Assembly (NCBI GenBank): GCA_024516155.1 | Contig: JAJJXM010000019.1 | Location: 310,001 to 374,000, forward strand | Reading direction: 5' to 3' | Length of the DNA stretch: 64,000 bases | Origin: Pyronema omphalodes | Lineage: Eukaryota; Ascomycota; Pezizomycetes; Pezizales; Pyronemataceae | In this document: one piece after another, positions 45,830 to 56,509 of the stretch | How the letters are laid out: every line of letters starts with the position of its first letter | How positions within the stretch are numbered: the first letter of the stretch is position 1 | Notes under the pieces: model-generated | What the model was told of the DNA's origin: nothing | The model's input: the letters and a program-made list of their open reading frames with translations, nothing else | Database searches by the model: none | Made by a program: the position numbers and the translations under genes

Positions 45830-48800
45830 CTACAACTTCGCAGCCCCACCAACCAACTCACAAGCCGCCGCCGCAATAGCAATCTTACCAGTTTCCACAA
45901 CCTTAACCTGGAAGATAACCTTTCCACCCTCCTTCCACATCTCTGTCCTCAAAGTCTGTCCAGGAACAACCGTACCCGCAAATCTAACCTTAATATTCCT
46001 AAACTTTCCAAAGTTCTGGTAAACATGTTTACCCGCGATACCCATGAAGCAAAGACCATGGAGAATAGGGTCCTTGAAACCTCCAACGGATGAGAATGCA
46101 GGGTCGATATGTAAGGGGTTTCTGTCACCGGAAAGACGGTAGAGAGCTGCCTGGTCCTCAGAGGTCTTCTCTTCAACCACCTTATCGGCAGGGCGGCTGG
46201 GGGGCTTGTTGGCGGCGGTGGCTGCTCCGCGGTCAGTAACCTTGGAGCTTCCGCCGAAACCTCCGGAGCCACGGATGAAGATTGTGCTCTCGTTGATGAA
46301 GACTACGTCACCGGTGGAATCCTTGGTCTCGGTGCGGGAAACAACGACAGCTGCAGCACCCTTGTCGGCAACCTCAACTAGGCTAGGGTAGCTGGTAAGG
46401 GTTCCGGAAGTGGGGATGGGGAATTTCTTGATCTCCAAGTACTGCTCACCGTGGAGAAGCATCATGGGGTTAAAGTTAGGAACAATCTCATCGTAAGAAA
46501 ATGGAGATTCGGAGTTGAAGTAAGGAATGACTCCAAAGGTAGGAAGGGCCTCAAAGTTCTCGGCGTTCTCAAAGACCCAGTTGAGGTCTGTACGCTTGGC
46601 TCCAATTCCAAGGTTGTAGAGAATAACCTCCTTGTCATCGTAAGTGTACTTGGATCCAGCAGCCTTAGCAGCCTTTGCCTTCTTTTGAGCTTCGAGGTAC
46701 TTGTTGCCTGCGGCTCCAGACTTGCGGTTGGAGAAGTTGCCCATCATCTTGGAGAGACCATCGTTGGGGGACTCGGGGTTGTCGGAGCGTTTGTCAAAGG
46801 CTACAATGTGGTCCCAGGCGGCAACGACAGCCTCGGGAGTGAGAGCGACGTCAACGGGGAATCCATGACCACCGGAACGCTGCCAGCGGGTACGTCCAAC
46901 CCAACCAGATCCGACCTCGTAGAGGTGACCGGTTCCGGGAGCGGGAACCTTGTCAGAACAGAGAGCTCCAACGATAGGGGCAACATAAGCGGGCTTGAAG
47001 GCCTGAACCATCTCCTCGGGCATGATGGTAGCGGTCATAGCAGTTCCGGCGTTGGGTGCAATGGTGTTGACGAGGATGTTGTACTTTTCTCCCTCACGAG
47101 CGAGAGCACGAGAGAATCCAAGAATGGCAAGCTTAGCACAGGCGTAGTTGGCCTGTCCGAAGTTTCCGTAGATTCCGGAAGTGGAAGTAGTGTTGACGAT
47201 ACGTCCGTACTTCTGCTTCAACATCAAGGGCCAGGCAGCCTTAGTAACCTTGTAGGTTCCGTCAAGGTGAACCTGCATAACCTGGTGCCACTGCTCATCG
47301 GTCATAGCAGCGAAGGATTTGTCACGGAGAATTCCAGCGTTGTTGATGATGATGTGAACAGTTCCGAATGCCTTGACACAAGAGGCAATGACAGCCTCGC
47401 CGTCGACAACAGAGTTCTTGTCTCCAGCAGCCTGTCCTCCCATCTTGCGGATCTCCTCGACAACGGGGTTGGGGTTAACAACATCGTTGACAACGACCTT
47501 GGCACCATACTTGGCGAACATCAAGGCATAGGCACGTCCAAGACCAGCTCCAGCACCGGTAACCAAGACGACCTTGTCCTTGTAGGAGATTGGCTCTCCC
47601 TGCTCATTGGGGGGCATCTTCTGGGCGTTCTCGAGGAGAGCCATGAAGTCAGCGGGACCCTCGGGGTAGTCAGGGTTTGAGAAGTCGTTGATAGCATTCC
47701 ATCCCTTGAGGATAGCACTGGGGGTAAGACTGTCGTCGGCCTTGAAGACCTTACCCTTGCTTCTCTCCCAGCGGAGCTTAGCAATGTGACCTCCACCGAC
47801 CTCGAAGATACCTCCAGACTCGGTAGTGTTGGAGTCGTGGGTAAGAACGGCAACCAAGGGAACAACCCAGTCTGGCTTCAAGTTCTCCAAAACCTCCGGG
47901 GGCATGACGGTCTGGGTCATGCGGGATGCAGCAATTGGTGCAATGGCGTTGCAAATGATGTTGTACTTGGCCCCCTCACGTGCAAGGGTCTCTGAGAATC
48001 CAACCATACCGAGCTTCGCAGCTGTAAGGAATACCAATTAGCTATACCCCATATCCAGTATTCATTGGCACCCACCAGAGTAATTCGTCTGACCAAAGCT
48101 TCCAAACAGACCAGCTGCTGAAGCGGTATTGATGATTCTTCCGTACTTTTGCTTTCTCATGATAGGCCAAGCAGCTTTCGCGCACTGTGATTCTCATCAG
48201 CATTGATACATGCCTTCAAAGAGTAGACCAAAACCCACCTTGTAACTTCCCGTAACATGCACCTTCATAATCAACTCCCAATCCGAATGCTTCATATTCT
48301 TGAACGAGACATCTCTCAAGATTCCAGCATTGTTGAGCAAGATGTGTACAGTTCCGAACTCCTTAACCGCAGTCTCGATGATCTTGTCTCCGTATTCTAC
48401 AGAGTCGTAGTTGGCGACGGCTTTTCCTCCTGCTTTACGGATCTCTTCGACGACGACATCTGCGGCCTATGATTGGTTGGTGTTAGCATCGTGTTACAGT
48501 TGCGATGGCGATTGCGTCAGTGGCAATGCCAATGGAAATGGCAATGGCAACGGGGTGTGATTGTGAGCATCGGTAAAGCAAAAGCAAAAGCATTGACAGC
48601 TCGTGTTGCAGAATGAAGCATCATAACACTAGTCTGTGAAGCTCCGCGGTTCCCACAGTGCCCGCAAAGTCCGGAGATCTCGCAACGCGGTTGCAAGCCA
48701 GCCCAGGAATCTCAGGCAGCAGCAGCCCCTCAGCCTCAACCTCAGCTCCCCGCGCTCCACACTCCCGCACCCCTCAAATCAAAAGAAAAAGGAACCTCAA

Positions 48801-48966
48801 AACATACCTTAGAATCCTTTCCCTCGCCCTTAACGCCACCTCCGAGATCGTTAACAACGACACTGGCACCTCTACTGGCGAAGAACAGAGCATAAGCTCT
48901 TCCTAAGCCTCCTCCTGCTCCTGTTACTACCACTACTTTTCCGTCGAATCTTAGTTGTGAAGCCAT
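45830..48966 (-). CDS. FOX2: Peroxisomal multifunctional beta-oxidation enzyme (Fox2, MFE type 2)
   Basis: Four exons, 48808-48966, 48239-48466, 48076-48184 and 45830-48021, giving 895 aa, close to the usual ~900. It has two short-chain dehydrogenase domains: [15 protein letters not shown] at about residue 15 with NNAG and Y-x3-K (NYSAAK), and [15 protein letters not shown] at about 320 with NNAG and NYACAK. A C-terminal MaoC/hydratase-2 domain shows RNPLHIDP and ILHGLCFMG. It ends in AKL, a type 1 peroxisomal signal. The enzyme hydrates trans-2-enoyl-CoA and oxidises the (3R)-hydroxyacyl-CoA to 3-ketoacyl-CoA. All catalytic motifs look intact. A 409-codon antisense ORF is a by-product of codon bias. 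Confidence 0.97.
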
Positions 48967-50459
48967 TGTTGGTTTTGTGTTGTGGTGTGGTGTGGTGTAG
49001 CTTCTTGTGTTTGTGAGTGAGAAGCTGGTTGTTGCTGGGTTGCTGGGTTGTTGAGTTGCTGAGTTACTGAGCTGCTGAGCTGTTACGCTATTCACAGTTC
49101 GCTATGAAGAAACAGACACAACAACAGCAATAGTAATAACGGTGATAGACAAGTGGAGTGTAGAATGAGGAATGAGAACAGAAGCAAGAAGAGGATGGCA
49201 GATATGGTAGGTATGGTAGGTATGGTATATCAACCGAGTGCCTTAACAACCGATACCGAAAAGCCAGCAGCTTCGCATGTGATGAAGCTCTCTCTCACCA
49301 CAGGCGCGGCATGACGTGGGGCTTTCTAGGTATTGCTCGGACACATCTTTTTGCCGAGGTCGAGGATGGGGATGGGTGAAGGTGCCTGTGCCATGTGCGT
49401 TGCGCTGGGCTGGCCTGGGTTGGGATATGGAGGCTAGGCTAGGCTCGGCTAGGCTATGCTAGGCTAAGATAGGAAAGGATAGGATAGGATAAGCAAATCT
49501 GCATGCAACACCAGTCCATATGCGGGCTGCGAGTCTACAACACGATACACCAGACCGAGCATCTATACCGAAATCCCGTGATGATACCATATTACTTCCA
49601 CCAACGGTACTTTCAAACCCCCATTATACCGTGAATACTGTATTCGAAATAAATATTCTCATTTCTTATACAGTTACCTAAATAACCAGTATTTTTTCCA
49701 AGTTCAAAATCCGATACAAACAAAATCACCAAGGAATAATAATTAATTCCAAAACAAAACCCGCAAAAAAAAAAAAAAAAACATCCTTCACAATAACACC
49801 ACCATATACCGTATCAAAACCCACCTTCACAACTTCAACAACGGAATTTTAATCAACTAAAATATGTAAACTCTCTGCATCCGTATCCGTAATCCGAAAT
49901 CCGTAATCCGAGATTTCGGGATTCGGAGAATGTTCTGCACCAGACCATAATAGGGCTCATATGTATGTACATATGTGGGGTGTGGGGATTAGGTGTATGC
50001 TAGTCAATTTCGCCGGGGGGGCATATGCATACTAGATACCGAGGCTTTTGTCGTGGATTCATTCATGCGAGATGGCTTTACAGGGCGGGTATTGATTGCG
50101 AGGGAGGCTTGGGAATTTTAGAGATCTTGTCTTGGGAAATTCTGGTTTTTTATTTTTCAGCACGGATTGGATTGGATTGGATTGGTATTCTGTGCAAGCA
50201 TACGATTTGCAAGATTGATATGATGAACATGATGAACATGATAATCGTGATAATCATGATTATCATCACGTAGAAACTTTCCCTGACAGGGACAAGCAAA
50301 GTTATAAGCAATCAAAAGATTCATATCATATTCATATAACTTTCAAAGCGCCAACGCAAAAACAATACAAGGTATCGTACTTAAAGCAAACAAAAGCAGA
50401 CCCAAAAAAATCCAAACCACGAAGAACTCAGAAATAAAAAAAAAAAGCATTTTACAACT
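48967..50459. other. FOX2 promoter region and 3' flank of the nitronate monooxygenase gene
   Basis: Contains TGGTATGG/GGTAGGTATG repeats (about 49205-49230), an imperfect GCTAGGCTAG/GATAG repeat (49430-49490) and a TTGGATTGGA repeat (about 50165-50185). No gene. A CCGAGG hexamer is at 49354-49359. Confidence 0.6.
49354..49359. promoter_or_regulatory. Candidate fatty-acid response site (CCGAGG) upstream of FOX2
   Basis: CCGAGG (CCTCGG on the other strand) about 390 bp upstream of the FOX2 ATG. This hexamer is the core recognised by FarA/FarB-type Zn2Cys6 regulators of beta-oxidation genes. A hexamer occurs often by chance, so this is only a candidate. Confidence 0.35.
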
Positions 50460-51753
50460 TTACAACTTTGCCTTCAACAAAGTTCCACCAAACTTGAGCA
50501 TCTCAACCGCCTCAGCAACCATTTCATCAACAATCGCCTTGGCAGGTTTCTTCTCATTAACCACTGCCGCAACCTTACCCATCAAGAAAGGTCTAGCATT
50601 GTCCATAGTCTCATCATCAAGCTGGTCCAACTCATCCAGTCTCTCGATGTCGTGTTCAACTGGGATAATACCCTTGGAGGTCAACTTCTGAATATCATCA
50701 CGTCTAGCAGTCTCCCAGTTCTCAATGTAAGCATTCTTACGAACTCTAAGAGGACGACCAGTGAAGATGATAGTTCTGATAGTGTCGTCGAAGCCCGCAG
50801 TTCTAACAGCCTCCTGATGGGCCTTAGGAGCACCAGCCTCATCCGCAAGAATAAATCTCGTTCCAACCCAAACTCCAGCAGCACCCATCATCAAGCTAGC
50901 CGCAAGAGACTTTCCATTGAAGATTCCTCCCGCGGCAAGAACCATAACCGGCTTTCCAGTCAAGGGGGATTTGTGTTTCTTGCAGAGCTCAACAACAGTA
51001 GGGATAAGGATAGAAGTGGGAACATCTCCGGTGTGTCCTCCTCCCTCTCCTCCCTGGGCACAGATAATGTCGACTCCGGCCTCGATACATTTCGATACAT
51101 GCTTGGGGTGTCCAATCATGTTCATGTAGGCAATTCCATGCTGATGGAGACGGTCGACGATTTGCTTGGGAGGGACTCCAACGGCGGAAACAAAGAGCTT
51201 GGCTCCGCTTTCAATGGTAATGTCGATAAGCTCGTTAAGCTTTCCCTTGGTGTAATCGTAGTTTGTAGCACGTGCTCCGGCTCCGACTTTGGGAAGAAGG
51301 AGATCGACTCCGAAAGGTGCATTTTTGTCGTTGAGGTAAGATTTTAGCTCTGCGATCTGTAAGGGATATCGTTAGCAGGCGTGATCGGGGAAGTGAGGTG
51401 AGTTATGGAATGTTGTTGATGTGGGACAAGAAGAATAAAGGACACCGTAGAAAGATGAAATGCCATACCTGTTCACGAAGCATGTCAGGAGTGTAACCGA
51501 CACCTCCAATAACTCCGATTCCTCCAGCGTTGGTGACAGCAGCAGCAAGTTTGGGGCCTGCGGCAACGTTCATTCCAGCCAACGCGATGGGGTGCTGGAT
51601 CTTGAAGAGCTGGGTGAATTCGGTGGTGATAGCTATGGCATGTCAGTTTCGATATCAATCACGTCTTGTCTATTTTTCCCCGCTCGAACTGCTCGCTGGA
51701 GTAGATCGCGCGTCTTATGATGGGATAGGATTATAAAACTTACGTCCAGACAT
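50460..51753 (-). CDS. Nitronate monooxygenase (2-nitropropane dioxygenase-like), peroxisomal
   Basis: Three exons, 51744-51753, 51469-51632 and 50460-51356, giving 356 aa. Exon 1 encodes only MSG plus one base. The protein starts MSGPITTEFTQLFKIQHPIA and has a TIM-barrel FMN-binding layout: APMN-like LAGMNVAAG, NAGGIGVIGG, CAQGGEGGGHTGDVPT and VLAAGGIFNGKSLAASLMMGA. The family oxidises alkyl nitronates with FMN and O2; some fungal relatives act on other small substrates. It ends in AKL, so peroxisomal import is likely. It sits just upstream of FOX2, same strand, about 1.5 kb apart. Confidence 0.93.
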
Positions 51754-52317
51754 GATTGCTGATTGTATTATGGAGTTTGTAGGGAAAGAAAAGGTGTGTT
51801 CTGTATGACTTCGCGATAGCTATGCTAGCGTGTGGGGGAGCAGGGTCTTTAAGAAGCTCTCGCTGGGACCGCAACCTAACCGCGACAAGCATGTGAGGTA
51901 CTGCTTACAAGCCGAGGCATGTCACCAGTACCAGTGAATCTCACCTCAACCATGGCTGAACGCCGGTAACAAGTAAACAGACCACCATTATCATCGGGGA
52001 AATGTCTCCACAGTGTCCGGCTGCGGTCGCTTGGATAACAAAACGGAGATATGAAACTCCGATTAACCATAAGGAAAGCGAAAAACAATTGTTTTCTCAT
52101 AATCAATCGATCATAGTTCACTCGGGATCTAGTTACGCCTCCATCACTCGAACTTTACACATACGCCCTTGTATTAAACCGACATCAGAAAGCCCTAAAT
52201 AAAAATTCTACATACTCATCGATTATCGAAACGGATACCAAACCAAGGCCATCCGGCCCGCCCCACACCCTTGGCTGAACCCTGCATAAACGAAAAAAAT
52301 ATTACCCCACAAAACAT
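51754..52317. other. Promoter region of the nitronate monooxygenase gene
   Basis: Upstream of the minus-strand start at 51753 and downstream of the AN1 gene. It contains CCGAGG at 51912-51917 and no supportable ORF. Confidence 0.6.
51912..51917. promoter_or_regulatory. Candidate fatty-acid response site (CCGAGG) upstream of the nitronate monooxygenase gene
   Basis: CCGAGG about 160 bp upstream of the ATG, the same hexamer as upstream of FOX2. Confidence 0.35.
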
Positions 52318-53508
52318 CTATACCTCCAGCAATTCCGGCATCTGCAACCCTCTCATCAAAACAAGCGTGTTTCCATCCACCGCTATATCCCCTATCATCT
52401 CATTGAATTCCAGCACCCGGCCTCCTTCAATGTGAAATATCCGTAACTTCTTCTCGTCAGTGTCCACCTGGTTATTCACATTTGTGACCTGTAAACTCTT
52501 CGCTGCCATGTCCAGCACTCGGCCTACTTTCCATTCCTACAGTTTCGTTAGAACCATATTCCAGGACGGAGAGACGAAGTAGCATACCTTCGAGTACCAA
52601 AACACACCCCTCGGGATTCTTGCGGTCGTCGTCCTAGCCTCCGCCTCAACATGCAAGTAAACCCTCTTCGGCACGGGTACCTTCTCATCACCCTTTGCCT
52701 CTTTCTTCATCTTCATAACCGCAGTCACCGAAGTCTTTGGCGGCGGCTTCTTGGTGACACCGAAAGCACCTAGTAAACCACCCCCAGGTTTTTCATCCTT
52801 CTTCTTTGTTTCCGTAGTGACCTTCTTAAACCACTGCAACGCGGCCTTCCCCTTCTCCTCCGCAATATTCATAGCCGGCGGCGGTGGCGGTTTACAATCA
52901 TGGGCATCCGGTAAGCGATGGGTGATACAATATTGCTTTCGACATTTTTCGCAGTTTACACCGGGTTGTGTAGCTGTGTTGATTGTAGTTTTACATCTGC
53001 TGGCAGCACAGGGGCCTGCTAACATAGACGAGGGACGTGGACGGTAGGAAGATACGGAGGCTGCTCGGGCTGCTGCGGCGGCACGTTCGGCGGCCGCGGA
53101 ATCATATTTTGGACAGGAGTGATTTGCGACGCTGCGGTGCTCTCCACAAAAAGTTCTGTGAAGAGGTTAGCCATGGGTGGAGTTGTGGAGGTGTAGTAGA
53201 CGGTGGTGACAAAGGAGGACATGGAGGTGGAGGTGCGCATGGAGCTGAGGTGTCCAAAGATGGAGATGGGACCAAACCGGCGACCCTGAATTCACCAGGA
53301 AACCCAAAAGCGACCCCCCAACGACTCCAAACGCGACATCTGAAGGTACCAGAAAGCAGGCGAAAAGCTATGTAACGTACCCTTTACAGTAAGTGCAAGT
53401 AAACGGCAAGAAATCTAGCTGTTTGCAAGTATCCAAATCACAGTGTGACCCTATGCCTGCAACATCTGCGTTTGCGAGGATTTTGGCGCGTTCTTCTGCT
53501 GTAGACAT
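52318..53508 (-). CDS. AN1-type zinc-finger protein, Cuz1/ZFAND1-like
   Basis: Three exons, 53381-53508, 52588-53155 and 52318-52536, giving 304 aa. The N-terminus holds one AN1 finger, C-x4-C ... LPFTCTYCKGTFCGEHRS..HSC, completed across intron 1. A second finger follows: CAASRCKTTINTAT..CEKCRKQYCITHRLPDAHDC. A Lys/Pro-rich linker follows, then a C-terminal ubiquitin-like part (KRVYLHVEAEA, VFWYSKEWKVGRVLDMAAK, LVLMRGLQ). Two AN1 fingers plus a ubiquitin-like tail match Cuz1 of yeast and ZFAND1 of animals, which link Cdc48/p97 to the proteasome during arsenite stress. The domain order is seen; the function is inferred from the family. Confidence 0.9.
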
Positions 53509-54878
53509 AGCTGTGTGTAGCTTTGATGACTGCTTGAAGTTCTAGAAGGTTTCTAAAAATTGGCTGCTATGCGGATTCTGCAGGTGTTGTGGGTGTGGAG
53601 AATGGTAGGATTGCGAATGCGGGCGCTACTGTCTAGCTCGGGGTTTTCGTGCGATGCGATGTGATGCGGGCCGCAGCTATGGAGATGGTGAATCTTGGTG
53701 AAGCTTCCAACGATGGTCTTTTCGAACAGGTCGAAGTTGTGCAAGACGTAGTATCAGGTGGAGACAAAATGATAAGTGTAAGATGATGGTGACAAGCTTA
53801 ACTTTAAGGTCTAGGCGGGAGGCTCCGTTTCACAGACCCGTGCGTGGGTATTCGCGTCCTCCAAGCCCAGTGGCTTCTGGAAGCGTCCAGGATGTTTCTC
53901 GTAATCCATAACATACAATGTAACCTGTGGCTTAGAGTCGTTAGGCGTTTGTTGGGGGCTGCTATGTTGAGGCGGACGCGTTAATGAGAAACGATTGCGA
54001 CTGCAAACTCTCCATAACGACGAAGTGAAACGCCATGCCAAGACACATCCATGATTCAGCAAGGCTTGGTGGAGATCTAGAATGATTCACAATGACAAAA
54101 GCATTTTGAATAGGCCAGTTCGATGGGAAAAGAGTTGGCGTGTATTGGGGAAGCTTCATATTTTGATTAATAATCTGTATGGTGCTACACTATGCTGCTC
54201 AGAATGCTTTGTAGCACTCAAAGTCATCAACCATAGAAGAATTATATGCAACAGCGCCGAGATATAATTGTGGTATATACAGCAACAGATACCTTCATAC
54301 GCTTCAGAAGCCTGCTTGCACAGGCGAAGTTCCCCGTATCCATCTTTCGTAATTTTTATGACCTGGTAATCGAATTGCGAATATGAGCCTTCTCATGATT
54401 CGGGGATGGCTTGCACCACTGCTCATGATTTTTGGCTATTCCAATCGTTTTTTATGATGCAAAAGCATAAACCTTTCAAATTCTTCTTGGGTGGCAAATT
54501 CGGAAAGTCGGGGCGAGTCTAATTCATTCAGCTTTTCGCATCCTTTCTTAAGCATTCTCGAAATGCTAATTGTTAGTTGTTTTGAATGGTGATTTATTTC
54601 TCTTATTCTGCTAGTAACATGGCAAGTTGAACTCATGAGGACTTAATACTGCCAAATTTCGTGCAGCTCAAATCAGATCTTGGGTCTATCAATATCCCCC
54701 TTTCGAAATTCTCCGGAGTGGTGAAGCCAGAGCTTTCGGGTAATATCAACTGGGCGAGCTCCTGATGTCAATCCTAAAGTTGTTCTTATGATGACATCGC
54801 TGATCAAATCAATGTTGGAGTCGGCTTATTTGTAGTCATGTGTAGAAAAGAGTGTTGTAGTTTGACGGGTGTTTATTA
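53509..54878. other. Upstream of the AN1 gene; weak ORFs only
   Basis: Overlapping minus-strand ORFs at 53811-54159 (one with DYEKHPGRFQKPLGLEDANT) and 54436-54636 have real ATGs, but no family or splice structure could be established. The latter ends in SEFATQEEFERFMLLHHKKR, faintly like TEEEFHKYLLHKR of the ORF at 56102. Confidence 0.35.
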
Positions 54879-54974
54879 GGGTGCGTTTGGTTCGACTGAA
54901 AACAAAGTTTTTGGCCTATTTTCACAGGTAAAAAGGGCTAAAAACATTGTTTTCGCTTGGAACCAAACGCACCC
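54879..54974. mobile_element. PIF/Harbinger-like MITE (96 bp)
   Basis: GGGTGCGTTTGGTTC at the left and its exact complement GAACCAAACGCACCC at the right, with the inverted repeat extending to about 40 bp per arm so that the element is nearly a perfect hairpin. It is flanked by TTA on both sides (54876-54878 and 54975-54977). A TTA duplication and GGG/GGC-type hairpin ends are typical of Tourist/Harbinger MITEs. Confidence 0.8.
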
Positions 54975-56101
54975 TTAGGTTAAGTCTACCCTATACTCGA
55001 TAGGGCCCTACCCTATATACACTCGAAGAGGACTAGGAAGTATCGTAAGTACACGCTTATCTTTCAGAGGGTACTTATCATCACACTGGCTTTAATGATG
55101 GGTCTTAGCATGTACTGGGTTGTCTGCACGATGCGAGAGACGAGGCTATGCATAGCAGATGGATCTCCTAGATAATTGCCTCCATTTTAATGTACTGTTT
55201 TGAATAGATGAAGTACTGTGTATCAGAATTTTATGAATAGACATATACAGTTTCCACTTCACAAAGGCAACTGGAAAATCGTTATCGTAGTCTCTGTGTT
55301 AAAAATACATGATATCGCTCCTATGCCGCCTCTCTTCCAATTTTTTCCGCTTTGTGCATCTATAACCTGACTTTTGATTTCTAAACAGAAATCACGTACT
55401 TATATAATGTAAAGCCACCCGGTCCAGTCATACTAATCCCTGCATTCTTTTGCCATTGATAGGTTTTACCGATCTCTTGGTAGGTGAAACTTGCAGGAGA
55501 AATATGTGTGCTCTTGGTCTATTGAATTACCGGGAGGAATCTACAATCATTCGGCAAATTTCAGTGCCAAGCCTTTTGGTTCTGTGGACGAGTGATGGTT
55601 ATCGACGGGCAGTCTGGAATTGGCGTTGAGAAATCATTGAAAATTGTGGAGTTCAAGATCTGGTAATAATTTTTTGATTTTGTGTACAAGCATGAGGCCT
55701 ATGTGTAAGTATGATCATGTGATATATAACTGAGTATACTGTTGAGTACCTCAACCGTGCGATACCGCTGTTTATCGTAGCTTGATATCACATACGAAAA
55801 GCATTCTGGTTTGCAGTCGAACTCAGCATAAGTTCCTGATTCATCCACCTTCTACCAAGCCATATCACTCTAAATTTTGAGAGCACCATGCTTGTTAAGT
55901 ATACGCTAATCCAATGAGCGGTATCGTACGGCTGAGGTGCTGCAGGAGACAGTATTTCTACCCTCTATCTTGTCTTTTTCAAGCTCTACATAACACCACC
56001 CTCGTTCCACTTCCACTACTCGTCCAGGAATCTCAATCACCTCTTGCAATCACTTTGACCGAATCTTTACCGTCTATACAAATCCTCAGAAGCAATCACC
56101 G
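54975..56101. other. Gene-free stretch
   Basis: No ORF or repeat supported. The last ~150 bp are C/T-rich and may be the promoter or leader of the next ORF. Confidence 0.5.
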
Positions 56102-56509
56102 ATGGACCCGCAAATTAGCTGCGACGGAACACTATCCGATGATGAGTTAACTATGAGGATAACTAGTAATTGCGAACCAATGGAAGACATATACGACATT
56201 GAAACAGAGGAAGAATTCCATAAATATCTTCTCCACAAAAGAATCCAAAGTTTCCCTTGGACCGGTTACCAAGATAATTACAGGCTATACTGCTTGTCGC
56301 TTATGATGTTATTGGAACATTGCCAATGGTATCAAAAGCCTAAAAGTATTTCGGGACGTTATAATGCTTTGCTTGTAGCTCATGATGAAGTTTTGAGACT
56401 ATTGTTGAATGCACGGAATGAGTCGGTTTGTGGGGTAAATGGCAAGATTTGTTGTGAGATGCATCGGGATTTTGGATACCTCCTGTATGGACCGATGGAT
56501 CGTGAGTAA
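56102..56509 (+). CDS. Orphan ORF, 135 aa
   Basis: Starts MDPQISCDGTLSDDEL; I do not recognise it. It is acidic at the N-terminus (EDIYDIETEEEFHKYLLHKR), then has a compact hydrophobic/aromatic part (YRLYCLSLMMLLEHCQWYQ, LVAHDEVLRLLLNA) and a Cys-containing end (CGVNGKICCEMHRDF). The stop follows GATCGTGAGTAA, which contains a good donor (GTGAGT), so a further exon is possible. A C/T-rich leader precedes the ATG. A short ORF at 54436-54636 on the other strand shares a faint EEF-x3-LLH-KR pattern. Confidence 0.45.
   Translation: MDPQISCDGTLSDDELTMRITSNCEPMEDIYDIETEEEFHKYLLHKRIQSFPWTGYQDNYRLYCLSLMMLLEHCQWYQKPKSISGRYNALLVAHDEVLRLLLNARNESVCGVNGKICCEMHRDFGYLLYGPMDRE

Noticed and set aside
46451..47680. 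409-codon plus-strand ORF
   Set aside because: It lies wholly antisense to the FOX2 coding exon and has the low-complexity Val/Gly/Ser look of a codon-bias by-product.
50652..51347. 231-codon plus-strand ORF
   Set aside because: Antisense to the main exon of the nitronate monooxygenase gene.
53811..54159. Overlapping minus-strand ORFs upstream of the AN1 gene
   Set aside because: Two frames overlap with no splice structure joining them, and neither shows a recognisable domain.
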